Origin: Marchantia polymorpha subsp. ruderalis
Taxonomy: Eukaryota > Streptophyta > Marchantiopsida > Marchantiales > Marchantiaceae
DNA: 64,000 nucleotides
Assembly (NCBI GenBank): GCA_037833965.1
Contig: AP031353.1
Location: 24,864,501 to 24,928,500, forward strand
Direction: 5' to 3'
Below are positions 31,086-42,339 of the stretch, one piece after another (positions within the stretch are counted from its first letter, which is position 1; every line of letters begins with the position of its first letter). The notes below the pieces were generated by a model. That model saw only the letters and a list, made by a program, of their open reading frames with translations, searched no databases and had not been told where the DNA came from. The position numbers and the translations under genes are program-made.

Positions 31086-31380
31086 ATGGATTCTGGAACA
31101 GGGAATGATACTGAGTCTTGCACGTGTCAATTACTGGGCAAGAATATCATCGGCTACATCACGAATGCTATGTCTGCTTTAGGAATCATTGTAACAGAAT
31201 ACTAAATATTTCAAGGTTGTATCAAATCAAAGTCATTGAAAATCAAATTAGAGAACGTTATGCGAGGCACATTCTACACTCACAAGCAGTAGGAAATTTC
31301 TGTGTCAAATTCAATGGAGTAGAAAGATATACGCCTCGAGATGTTCTGGTGCAGAACCCATCGGGCAGGTATATGATATG
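31086..31380 (+). pseudogene. unrecognised gene, copy B (plus member of divergent pair)
   Basis: MDSGTGNDTESCTCQLLGKN then a membrane segment, interrupted by an early stop after GIIVTEY, then in another frame ISRLYQIKVIENQIRERYAR, HILHSQAVGNFCVKFNG and ERYTPRDVLVQNPSGRYM. A foldback at 31385 replaces the end seen in copy C. Its start faces the minus member about 100 bp away. Confidence 0.6.
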
Positions 31381-31384
31381 AAAG

Positions 31385-31425
31385 TTTACCTTTTGATTGC
31401 TATCATATAGCAATCAAAAGGTAAA
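31385..31425. repeat. perfect foldback, 19-bp arms and 3-nt loop
   Basis: TTTACCTTTTGATTGCTAT, CAT, then the exact complement. Copy C has only a single arm-like sequence (about 60808-60828) at this place, so the second arm is an inverted duplication gained in copy B. It ends the plus member of the pair. Confidence 0.92.
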
Positions 31426-31439
31426 TTTCTACAACTGAT

Positions 31440-33230
31440 GCAGCTTCAACCTCGGAAGGTCCAGAGAGAGATGCCATTGAAAGTTTGGAATCAGAAAAGA
31501 CGGAAGAGCTTGCAGTTGTTAATTAAAGCTAAAAGTCGTCATGACATTGGAGAAGTGAATTATGATCCTTGATTATCCACAGATATTTAACGGCTGGAGT
31601 CCAATCTACTGGCACATCACAAAATTTCTGTAGTTTCATGACATAGTGCAGCATGCTTCATCATATTCAATGTTTAAAGTTTTCCAATGTTCTCAACTTC
31701 CAGGTTGAAATTTGTTCAAGCATGTCATATTGGAATATGGACTGGAATTGGATCGATGAGTAGTCCCGCTAGTCCCGGCCTCATTCTCAAACCCTTCCCG
31801 GAGTTGGGTAACCCCGTTAGCGCGAGCCACCCATGGGAATAGATTCGCATTACTCATGATACACACGCTGAGCAGCAAATCACCAGCTCCATTCTAGCTC
31901 TTTAAGTAATAAAAGTTGTGTTAATTCTTTTGCAGTGCTTAGATGTTTTTACTTCTTTGCTTTATCTTCTGTCACATTTCAGAGCCCTATACATGGGAGA
32001 AGATTTCGATAATGCAATGGAGGTTTCTATAAGTGCATGGCTTTATTATTATAAATAAGGCACTCTAGACATATATCCCCACGTATGAGGAGAGGGAACA
32101 TTAAAGTAGCTAGTTTGCCAAGTTAAATACGCTACAGTTGTCATTAGTTGTTGTCGCTCCCGTTTTCAGAGTTCCACTCGTTGACAGAAATTGAATTAAA
32201 TACCTCTCTTCTTCTTACGTCGTCAGTAGCATGTACTAGTATTGATCATGGTTCTCGATTTGTGCGTGTCATCCTTGCGCAGGGGTCATGCTAGATTTCT
32301 CTGTATCGTTCCAATTATATCGGATATCCCCGAAGGAACATCAACTTTATAGAAGAGCCGAATATCGGCATCAAGACTTATTCTATCAGTCCGCTATGAA
32401 GAAAGTGAACAAATCACTCCATGATGATATATTCTATCAATATTAGTGATTGTTGATTTCATTAAATGTGGCTGGTGTACTGAAACCAAATCAACCTCCA
32501 CATATAACATGGCAAATGCACTGAGACTGGAGACTTCAATAAGCTCCATGAATTCGAGATACTTGTAGCGTGCATAGAATAGACGACATATCAAGATATC
32601 TGGATTTTACTTCAATAGCTGAGATACCCCATGGTCCACGTCAACTGTACAGACATCTTAGACGGGGGCTGTTAAAATTGTAACTGCCTCCGGTGATTTC
32701 GAAATAGTCATTTCCGTTTGGTAATCTTACAAATTCAGATTTCAGGATGAAAATCTGTCGAGGTTATTTCCTTGACATGCTCATAATAATATTCTAAAGC
32801 AGCAGCCCTCTTGTACATAGACTTAAACGCGATGTGTCCTGGTTACGTATTGAAACATACTTTGAAATTAGAGTTCATTATCTTCCGACTTAATGACACA
32901 TTGTTGAATGATAATCGATACAAGTCGACTGTGTTCATAAACTCGTCGTCGTGACAATGAAGAAGTTGGTTTTCTTCAAAGCCTACAGTTGGAAGTAAAA
33001 TGATATTTAAAATCTCTGCTAAGAATGAAACTTTTTAATAAGAAGATGATAGATGATTTATGAATGAGAATATATTACTTTTAGGTAATGTTCACAAATA
33101 TCAATCCTATCAAGGATTTAAAGAGAATTAGATCTGTAGCAAAAACAATTTTGGGATCGACACTTAATAAAAAAAACTAGTTAGAAAACTTTCTTGCATT
33201 CACGTCGTGATAGTAAAAGTCATGTTTAGG
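31440..33230. other. 3' flank of copy B; decayed gene-like sequence
   Basis: 31440-32100 matches 60830-61510 (3' of copy C), including GAGTTGGGTAACCCCGTTAG, so the duplicated segment is longer than the gene pair. On the minus strand 32394-32594 is open (ICRLFYARYKYLEFMELIEV), and about 32640-32760 reads SEFVRLPNGNDYFEITGGSY, which looks protein-like. Neither is recognised. The rest is unassigned. Confidence 0.4.
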
Positions 33231-33253
33231 ATGTAAGGAGATGCAAACCTGGA

Positions 33254-33418
33254 TCATAAATGATTCCAAGCTTGTGAAAAAAAAATAGCTAGTAACCATA
33301 GTAAAATTATCAATGCATTCTTAGCTTCAATGGACATCTCATAGTTTAATATAACATGAAAATCAAGTGAGATTAACAGCACAACCAGAACCATGAACAA
33401 TTTGTTAAAAAGACCCAT
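33254..33418 (-). CDS. small two-pass hydrophobic protein, unit C2
   Basis: I chose the ATG at 33418 (MGLFNKLFMVLVVLLISL). 54 residues, with DFHVILNYEMSIEAKNALI and LLWLLAIFFSQAWNHL. It is the cleanest match to C1 and C3. On the minus strand the TATA-like AAAACCATAAGAAGAG is at about 33591-33606 and the conserved upstream box at 33719-33748. I found no core in the expected 300 bases after it, so either it is lost or this copy was cut at its 3' side. Confidence 0.45.
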   Translation of the reverse strand: MGLFNKLFMVLVVLLISLDFHVILNYEMSIEAKNALIILLWLLAIFFSQAWNHL

Positions 33419-33837
33419 GATTTTGTACAATGACACTAACTGCAGTGTAAAACATAATAAAAAATCAGCTGCAAGGTTGAAATAGAATAATGCTCTGATT
33501 TATATAAATGCAATGCATACAACAACAAAATGGCAGATTTCTGACAGAAAAGTATGGAATTTATTTGAATGCATGTATATGATTACATTCTCTTCTTATG
33601 GTTTTACTCAAAGCAGTTGTTTCAATAATAACTTGTAAATAAAATCCTTGACGTCTTTATATTCAAATTATGCTCAAGTTCCTAACAATAAGTATGGTCT
33701 GGCGATGCAATCCATCAAGTACAATGATGTGGTTATCTTAATGACATAAAAACAATTTGCCCAGAGAGATAATAATTTTGATTCCTGATAGTGTTAAAAT
33801 TTTCATTTAATAAAGTCGCTGGGACAGAAAGAATATT

Positions 33838-34345
33838 TTGATCACATAACAAATTAGCTGATTTCTGTTAATAAAATTGAGAATCAACTGGTTTGAAGAA
33901 GAGAGAATCTCACTACTCTTTGACTGCGCTTCCTCGTGAACATGACTCTAATCGGAAAAAACATTATTTCGCATTATGGGAAAAGGAAATAAAGATCAAA
34001 GAATTAATTACAAAAAATTATGAATTCAGTAGTAATATCCGCTGTTGTCAAAATACTGCAAGAAGAAGTTGAATTTTCATCATATGCACAATAGTCTAAA
34101 GTCAAAAGCAAAAGATAATAAACTTATGTGAACAGAGTAGTTAGTATTCTAAAAATATTGAACATATTAGATATGTTCAATATTGTTTGACTTTCAATTA
34201 CTGTACAATATTATGAGTCAAAATAAAAACTTATTTCAGGCTTTTAAAAGCACAATATTAACATTCTAGAGTATGAAGAGGTAGAAATTCTGCATGTCAT
34301 AGGATAGTAAACTTGAAAAAAAAATGAGATTTAAAACAAACTTAG
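33838..34345 (-). repeat. C-type upstream repeat, copy 1
   Basis: About 500 bp matching 36391-36885, and more distantly 22130-22460. Landmarks are CACATAACAAATT, AAGAAGAGAGAATCTCACT and TGCAAGAAGAAGTTGAATTT. It lies upstream of C2 in transcription direction, as its relative does for C1. Confidence 0.75.
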
Positions 34346-34359
34346 ATGATAAGCCACAG

Positions 34360-35236
34360 TCATGATGAAATGAAAGCATTTTTTAATGAAAAATGTGAAG
34401 TCTCTATTTGAATGGACAAACAAAATTTTAATACAAAACTCAGGGTACTATGAAGAAGTATTACTTTTCATTAAACAAAAATTTATTGAGATCTTATTTT
34501 ATATGCTTATATTTGATGATTGTTTGAAAACGGTACCATGTCGATGGGTCACGCCACACACAATCATTAACTGTTTATGTGCTTATCATGAAGTACGATG
34601 AAGTGATAATCATGATTACCAAATGCACTTCAAATAACCAAATGTACTTCATGATCGTGTTTTTCACGGATTATTCTGAGGAATATGGAGCTTGTTTCGT
34701 ATATCTAAAAATCAGCACAGCCAAATCCAGCATTGAAATTTCCAGTAATGACGATACTGTCTTTGCGTTAACTGGGATGATTGAAGTTTTATCTTTGCGT
34801 TTTAGCATGTGTGCTCACACTTGACTTAAAGTCAAACGGGACTTATGTCAGTTACCCAAAGCTGTCATGTACGGGCGGAAATGCAGAATCTTATGATGGC
34901 ATAGCAAGGAGAAAACACATTTCTTACTTCCATTGAATATCTTCTATACTTGTGCAGGCACGAGCAAGCAGCCAGAAGTAAATTCTTCAGGAATTATACA
35001 AAAAACATGAGTTTTCTTTAATTTCGTACTGAGTGTGCAGAAAGTCATACAGTTGATAGTCAGCTGTTATTCGTAGAGCTACACAAGTGTGCTTCAAAGA
35101 AGTAAGCACACCTTTCAGGCTGTGGCTTGCATATCTGTGACAAGGATTGTTCACATATAGTCCACGCTCCTCTCGCTCGAAGTCTGATTGATAGGGGGCC
35201 GATTTCAGTACCATATGAAATTGGTTTACATGGTCA
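34360..35236 (+). repeat. dispersed repeat R, copy 2 (5' part only)
   Basis: Matches R copies 1 and 3 from TTTTTTAATGA through GGTACCATGTCGATGGGTCA (about 34540) to TGGTCAAGTT, where it stops and unit A2 begins. This junction shows R sequence serving as, or replaced by, the upstream part of a unit. Confidence 0.8.
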
Positions 35237-35456
35237 AGTTATATATATCTAAAAATAGAAAGTAGTTGCATTAAACCATAAGTGAAGTATTGAATTTTTT
35301 CCCTCATTTCATACAATTACTTGTATATTCTCAATTTGAATCCTCTTACTTTATCACTATTTTGATTGGATTTATGTGCTGCATGTTTTAGTTTTTGTAT
35401 TTTGCATTTTCTCCATATTTGACTTATTAAAAGCAATTTTCTTTACTTGCAAAATC

Positions 35457-35591
35457 ATGTCTTTTTTGTATGAATTGATGATTATCATGTTTTATGTGTT
35501 GATTTCATATCTGATTTTGTCTCTTCTGTATAATTTTGACTTAATTTTGACCTTTATATTTATGTTTATATTGTCTATTTATCTCATTTGA
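35457..35591 (+). CDS. small hydrophobic protein, unit A2
   Basis: I chose the ATG at 35457 (MSFLYELMIIM); a longer open frame to 35376 lacks an ATG. 44 residues, with FYVLISYLILSLLYNFD and a second run LTFIFMFILSIYLI. It is closely related to A3 and A1. TTAAACCATAAGTG at about 35271-35284 is the TATA-like motif, preceded by ATCTAAAAATAGAAAGTAGT, which is identical before A3. Confidence 0.42.
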   Translation: MSFLYELMIIMFYVLISYLILSLLYNFDLILTFIFMFILSIYLI

Positions 35592-35778
35592 GTTTGATTT
35601 TTGATGATAATTAATGTTCAAATCCTATGTATATATTTATAAGTATCACTTTCTACTATTTTTACTCAATTTTTGGGTGCTTATGATTTGCAATTACAAC
35701 TTTGCAGGGATGATTGAATCCAGGTTATTTTTATAATCTTTTGATCATTGTATATATATATATATATATACAATGAGT

Positions 35779-35844
35779 TAAACCCTAAACCCTAAACCCT
35801 AAAACCCTAAACCCTAAACCCTAAAACCCTAAACCCTAAACCCT
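35779..35844. repeat. interstitial telomere repeats (CCCTAAA)n
   Basis: About nine plant-type telomere units in a regular 7-7-8 pattern (every third unit CCCTAAAA, so a 22-bp period), flanked on both sides by (AT)n. It lies in the spacer of unit A2; the aligned spacer of A3 (about 46700-46740) has no such tract. Confidence 0.97.
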
Positions 35845-35845
35845 G

Positions 35846-35877
<32 letters not shown>

Positions 35878-35937
35878 TATATAATTAATTTAACTTGTGT
35901 TTTTTTTCCGGATTAATTTTCTTTTTAGATTTTTGTA

Positions 35938-35983
35938 GGCAGCTAAGGCGGCCCGTTTTTGAGGTTCAACTCCTCAATTAGCT
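35938..35983 (+). other. 46-nt tRNA-half-like core, unit A2
   Basis: Both stems and loop TTCAACT are perfect; the linker is changed (GGCGGCCCGTTT). Preceded by GATTTTTGTAG. It lies about 350 bases after the frame because of the telomere and AT insertions. Confidence 0.9.
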
Positions 35984-35989
35984 TTGAAT

Positions 35990-36358
35990 TAACCTGGATT
36001 CATATACCATTTATTGACGTATGCTTTGGATAAATTTTGATAAATACAAAAATTATATCCTAACTTGTCATCATATTTTCAAAGCATGTTGAATATCAAT
36101 ATCCATATGAATTGAAATTTATTTTTATTCAGGTTTTTCTTTTTTTCCACTTTATAGTAAGTTCAGAAAATCAATTTGTGATCAATGACAACATTTATAC
36201 TTCATACTAAGCTCAGCTCCGTCGATCATACATAACACTGGCATCAATACGGATACTTAAATTAAGAATCTTCATGTGGATCGAAAGTATGACTTCAGTA
36301 TTATATTTCAAAATATATATGAATTCGCTATGATATGTGATTTTAGTTATATATTTTA

Positions 36359-36393
<35 letters not shown>

Positions 36394-38150
36394 ATAACAA
36401 ATTCGCTGATTTCTGTTATTAAATTCAAGAATCAACTGGTTTTAAGAAGAGAGAATCTCACTGCTCTTTAACTGACTCTAATTGGAAGGGAAGTTATTTC
36501 AAGATTTGGGAAAAGGAAAATAGATTGGAAAATTAATTAAAAATTAATACTCAATTTATTAGTAATATCAGTTGTTGTCAAAATACTGCAAGAAGAAGTT
36601 GAATTTTCATCATATGCACAATGGTCTAAGTCGAAAGCAAAAGATCATAACCTTATGTGAACAGAGTAGTTAGTATTCATTCTAGCAATATTAAACAAAT
36701 TGTTTGACTTTCAATTACTGTAGAATATTATGAGTCACAATAACAACTTATTCCAGGCTTTAAAAAGCACAATATTAACTTTCTAAAGTATGGAGAGGTA
36801 GAAAAACTGCATGTCATAGGATAGTAAAACTTGAAAAAAAAATGAGTTAAAAAACAAACCAAGATGATAAGGCCACAGCCATGTAGAAAAGAAGAATTTG
36901 GATCATGTTTTGATTTATTATATAATCCAGCACTATTGATCTCTTAAAATGGAATCAGTGAATGATTTTACTTTCAACACCCGCATAACTTCAAACATAC
37001 ATATGATACTGCAAGTGATGTATAGAACATGCAAGCATATAAGAAACTAGGACTTGCATTACGTCAGTAGTTATTTCATGCATACAAGGACTTGCTGCCA
37101 CAACAGTTGTAAACTCGACCATATAAACCCAATTTTATATGATATAAACATGTGCTTGAAATTGGACCCCATTCCATAAGATTTCAAGCTAGAGGAGGCT
37201 AGACTAGATATGAGTGATCTTGATTATAACCCGCCGGCCATTTAAGCATCACTGGTGGATGATAGGCAAATGGCTTACGGCGATATTAGCGCACATGATA
37301 ATGGGCAGAGAGAGATAGGCGTTATTGTTCAAATGTTTTAAAGGAGGCTAGACAATCGCAAATCAAAAACTAGTTTCTAATCAAATCAGCGCGAATGTAA
37401 TAACTAGATTTTGTTGGATAAATCAAACCTGCAAACACAGTCATTGGGAGATTTGTGAACGTCAAGTGTATACACGAAAAAAAACATAATCCACTTCATG
37501 GCTTGCACTGTTGATTTTGATTTTAAATCATGTAATTTGCTGGAATCTGGATTCTTCAGACCAGCTTCTCCAGCAAAGACACTGAATGTTATGACTCTAG
37601 GCAAATTTCTGTACTATCAACTTTGGTTTTTTGCTTGGATCTGACAGAAGTGCACACCATCATCTTCATCCGTGGAATTGCAAGTTCATATTTTTCTAAA
37701 TATTCCACCCGCTCCAAATAAACAGACTTGGATTTTAGAAAATCTTAAGCGAATAGTTTTGGAGTTGATGAAATGAAATCCCTACATCAGTAATGGATAT
37801 TTCACATATTGGTCCCTATACTCATTGGATCCAGCCCAATTTCCGATATTATCAATCTGGCGAGTCCGTAAGATATTTGCCTACAATTATGATAAAGAGA
37901 GACTGAAGAAGTCAATGTGCATAAAATGTTGATGTTTTGATATTTAGAACCATCAAAATGCTTGATTAATTGGATTTTCAGATCAAACATAAATATATTT
38001 ATTTTTTGTATAGCCAAATTAAATTTTTGAGATCAAATAAATATATATAATTTGTACCCACATTTTTCTACCCAATTTTTAATTATTTTTTTACATGCCT
38101 AAGTATTTTGAAATTTGTGACTTCATAAAAAAAGTGGCATTATTTTCTAT
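35990..38150. other. AT-rich, second C-type upstream repeat, one coding-like patch
   Basis: 36160-36300 shares GATCAATGACAACATTTA and following words with 29580, 49510 and 51930. 36391-36885 is the second copy of the C-type upstream repeat, here without a nearby C frame. An (AT)n run lies at about 36365-36390. About 37250-37340 reads DDRQMAYGDISAHDNGQREI on the plus strand, protein-like but unrecognised. No gene is supported. Confidence 0.45.
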
Positions 38151-38154
38151 TCAC

Positions 38155-39890
38155 GAAGCTAGACTATAATTTTCTAATCAAAGTGTATAATTCTTACAAG
38201 ATGAGATTTTATATCCTTTCAGGCTTCTAATCAGAGTCTTTCGATCTCAACTAAAGTTCTTCAATGTCACAATCATTCGTGTATTTCTGATAATAATCTG
38301 CTACTAAACTGCAACAACAATTTTTGAATTGAAAGCATTTTTTAATGATATATTAGAAGTCTATATGTGAATGGCCGTACAAATATTTTATACAAACCTC
38401 AGGGTATTATGAATCAGTGTTACTTTTAACTGACCAAGAATATATTGAAATCTTATTTTATATGCTTATTATTTGATGTTTGTTTGAAAACGCTACCATG
38501 TCGATGGGTCACGCAACACACAATCACAAACTGTTATAATGCTTATAATGAAGTATGATGAAGCGATAATCATCATTACCAAGTACACTTCAAATAGGCA
38601 AATGTACATCATCATCGTGTTTCACGGAATAATTTGAGGATTGTGACTCTTGTTTCGTATATCTAAAAATCAGCACAGCCAAATCCAGCATTAAAATCTC
38701 CAGCACTAATGACGATACTCTCTCTGTATTAACTCGGGTGATTGAAGTTTTATCGTTGCTTTTTAGCTTGTGTGCTCACACTTGACTTTAAGTCAAACGG
38801 GACTTACGTCAGATACCCAAAGCTGTCCAGTACGGGCCGGAAATGCAGAATCTTATGATGGCTTTCAGGGATGGCATAGAGAAAACGCATTTCTTAGTTC
38901 CATTTTATTTCTTCTATACTTGAGCAGGCATGAGCAAGCAGCCCGAAGTAAATTCTTCAGGAATTCAAAAAAAAATTACTAAAAAACAGGAATTTTATTT
39001 CATTTCGTACTGAATGTGCAGAAAGTCATACAATTGATTGTCAGCTGCTATTCGTCGAGCGACACAAGTGTGCTTCAAATAAGTAAGCACACCTATCATG
39101 CGCTAATGGCTGGCATATATGTGATAACGATCGCTCACATTTAGTCCACCCTCCTCTCCCTCGAAGTCTAATTGATAGGGGGCCGATTTTAGTACCCCTG
39201 TCTGCCATATAAAATTGGTTTGTATGGTCAAGTCCACAAATTTTGTGGCAGAAGGTCCTTGTATGCATTGAATATTTTTTTATGCAATTCAAGTCCCAGT
39301 TTCTTATTTGCACACATATAAACATCACGTGCAAGCCTTTTTATATCTTTGCGCTTGGGGCAATGACGCAGTAAGTGAGGTGAAACCGAGACGCGTCAAT
39401 TGCTGGTTGAAACTATTTCTATATATATATATATATATATATAACACAAGTTACAAATGTGTGGCAAGTTTTGACATCCCACAAGATGTGTTAAGAAATC
39501 TTAAGTGCCAGATTTTATAATAATTCAAAATTTGACATAGCTTTCTTTGGTTTGAATAATTTTGGCTTAATTGTATAACCTCTTAGTTGGTTTGATTTAT
39601 TATTCTTCTCATTTGATTTTCAAGTTTTACTTTCTATAATATGCAGATCTCTTACCTACTCATGCTCTGCAAACTTCTCATTGTGTTTATAAAAGCCTGG
39701 ATTATATACCTTTTATTAAGTTATTATGATTATGTTGAACATCAGATATTTCTTTCAGTGATTTTATAATGATTGCTTAATACTGTGTTTACAAAAGCTT
39801 GATTTCTGCCGCAATCGATTTAGACTATTGTACGATTGACAAGTATTGAACTTCTTTTGACAGTATTCTCACTACTTCAAATGTTTTCTT
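38155..39890 (+). repeat. dispersed repeat R, copy 3 (about 1.7 kb)
   Basis: Full-length relative of copy 1 at 11625-13350. It differs by a U4 snRNA-derived insertion at 39345 and an (AT)n run after it. A decayed hydrophobic frame (about 39595-39720) ends the repeat as in copy 1. Confidence 0.82.
39345..39420 (+). pseudogene. U4 snRNA fragment, 3'-truncated, copy 1
   Basis: Starts ATCTTTGCGCTTGGGGCAAT and runs through the U4 5' stem-loop (GTGAGGTGAAACCGAGACGC) and the U6-pairing region (CAATTGCTGGTTGAAACTAT), then stops. This is the 5' half of plant U4; the central and 3' domains and the Sm site are missing. R copy 1 lacks it, giving an empty site. 3'-truncated snRNA copies are a known class of retropseudogene. 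Confidence 0.85.
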
Positions 39891-40569
39891 AACTTTTTTA
39901 TCATTTTCAATTATTTTAATAGATTTATTTAATTTTATAATTTCTTTTTTCCCCTATTTCGGATTCCCCATCCAATAAAAGTCATGTTCACGAGAAGTCA
40001 TGATTTTGATTTAAGAATAGTGATTCTTTCTCTTTTTCAAACCGTTTGATTCTGGTTCAAAATACCAGAAAATAGGTTCATTTGTTAGATGCATAGACTT
40101 GATTACATAGAAATCATTACATAGTTTGAAAATTTTTCCGGGTGTTATTAAGATTACCGCATCATTAAATTTTATGGATAGTGCTGAAGCCGTTAATTTC
40201 TGCGTCTTGAACCCATATACATCGTAATGATCTTAACCATAATCGATAAATTTCGTGGGAACTATGTATCCCCTTCAAGATTTGCTCAACTCTGGTAGTT
40301 TTGTATGAGACATCATCAGTTGATTTAAACAAAGCAGATGAGTGTAATGAAATTATAAATTGGAAACTACACTATCTAGAAATTTCCTAGAGTACTTGTT
40401 CATAATGATTGCTTCGTCATAATGAAAATATAGTACAGCGATTAGGACGAAGATGTACTGTTTGCACTTAAATAGCTGATACGTTATATATCGTGTGACT
40501 TCTTGATATATGCCACAGGAGTATAATAGAAATTTTTTATTTTCGTAGCCAATGAAAAACAAGACACAT

Positions 40570-40880
40570 GCATAAACCCATAAGCTGAGCATCTATAAAT
40601 TTCCACCCATCAATGTATATTACTTCTCTAACAACACTTTCCAAATCCTCTCATTTCCATGCTTTGAACAATGCGTGCTCTTGTTGCAGTGTGTTATTCA
40701 GCTTCTAATATCTCTTGTTGATGTTTGTATTTGACACTTGATTCAGTGGGGTTTCATATATGTGGAGTTATTTTACTTTTTGTACATCTTTATGATTTTG
40801 TTGTTGATCTCATTGAATTTTCATATTTACTATCCTGAGATGTCCATACCTATTATAATACTTACACAGGCTTGGCACCG
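40570..40880 (+). pseudogene. decayed unit E2
   Basis: GCATAAACCCATAAGCTGAG (about 40570-40590), the leader block AATGCGTGCTCTTGTTGCAG, then ATTTTCATATTTACTATCCTG-type remnants of the hydrophobic frame with the YEMSI-like CCTGAGATGTCCATACC; the NYEM-to-AW part is shortened. The conserved upstream box is at 40143-40168. No core is found before 41090. Confidence 0.6.
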
Positions 40881-40989
40881 ATTCTAATTTTGATTTACAA
40901 AGTTAGGTATATGTTGAGAAACAGAATTATTCTTGTTGCAAACTTCTATTAGCATAAACAACATTCTTATTACAAATGATTGAATTTTC

Positions 40990-41900
40990 TTAGGATTGAG
41001 GTTTTTGTAGCGTGTTTTTTTCCGATTTTCTTAAGATAATGTTTGTAACTATTCTTGAATATTAAATAGGCAATAATGCCCGTAGGATGTGAAGTAGAAC
41101 GATTGGAAAATAATTCAATCATTCTACTCAGACGCAGCAGTATGGAGTCGATGATGTTGACCAGATAATCTAGTCTTATAACTTCAACATATAAACGAAC
41201 CACTGAATGATCCACAGCTGACTGGGAATGCAGAAGTTATATGGCAAGTAAATCAAAAAAATTTCATGGTCCGGTTGATTGTGTCGTAATGCTCATGATG
41301 AAGCCCCGGAAGTTCACAGTTTAACAACATCCAAAAGTTCTCTTCTTCACACCCTTTGCTTCTGGGAAAAACCAGAAATATAGGCATTTGTTAGATACAC
41401 AAACCTTTGTGTCCAAACGACTTTATTAGACGCGATTGATTACATCATGACAAAGAAATTAGTTATTTTTTTGAGTAGCTCGTCATGATGAACATCGCTA
41501 CTTTGCACTTGGTTTGTATCATAAAAGAAGCTAAATTCTTACAACAAGAAGCCCTTAGATACTTGAATGACCTTAAACAGCCATAAAAAACTCTCTTATT
41601 TCATTGTTGTACTTGTTGTTTTCAATTAGCAATGCATCATCATACTTTGATTTTATTCAATATAATGTATGAGGCATATTTATTCAAGAAATGAAATTAA
41701 CTTAAATATCATTTATGTAATATATTGTATATTAAGATTATTGTGTACGAGAGATTTCAATAACCACATTACTAGGGTAAATTATTCATTGTTATTTTTT
41801 CATTGTAGTAAATACACAGTACTCCATTAGTGGGCCATCTTTTCTGCAATAAATCGCTATTTACTCATATATCACAGCTTTTGCACAATTTTCAAGTAAA
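40990..41900. other. AT-rich spacer related to the 50.3-53.3 kb repeats
   Basis: About 41090-41230 and 41330-41420 share words with 50330-50660 and 52740-53060 (ATTCTACTCAGACGCAGCA, TTTGCTTCTGG). No coding frame is supported. Confidence 0.45.
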
Positions 41901-42033
41901 TGCGGGGAGCTCTACTAGGTCTTCGTTGGAGGAAACCGTTAACTCCATATTCGGACTTACTGACTTACATGCTCCCTAGAATGGCGTACGTGGTTGTACC
42001 CGCCTCGACTAGTCAAGTCAGCATGTGACGCAT

Positions 42034-42336
42034 CTACACCCGCAACTGGAATTTAAAAGAACCAGATGCCCGGTTCGCAGCGGGATTTACTTCAGGTTCA
42101 CTCTTGCATGGCAGGGCATTTGTGAAATAGAAACTTGGGTACAAGAGAACTGATCCTATGTACTCAAAGAAAAACAGAGTAATATATCCACCTTGAGGAC
42201 CCAAGTCCTTGCACAACACCTTTGCATGATACCCTTCAATGTACTTCATTTCTTCCAAATTAGTTGGTCGTACTCTCAAGAGACAGGGTAAGACGTTGTC
42301 TGGCTGGATAGAACTTCCGTAGTTGAACCAAACCAC
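42034..42336 (-). pseudogene. exon-like fragment of very-long-chain enoyl-CoA reductase
   Basis: The minus strand reads KDLGPQGGYITLFFFEYIGS and VLLYPSFYF at about 42124-42210, matching the conserved KDLGAQ..TLFFFEY.GPLLIYP.FYYF block of plant ECR (CER10/TSC13 family), the ER enzyme that reduces trans-2-enoyl-CoA in very-long-chain fatty acid elongation. The preceding PTNLEEMKYIEGYHAKVLC fits less well. The catalytic steroid-reductase domain is absent, so this is at most one exon, probably a fragment. Confidence 0.6.
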
Positions 42337-42339
42337 GAC

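Noticed and set aside
35779-35844. Chromosome end near the telomere tract
   Set aside because: Ordinary unit sequence continues on both sides and the tract is only about 66 bp.
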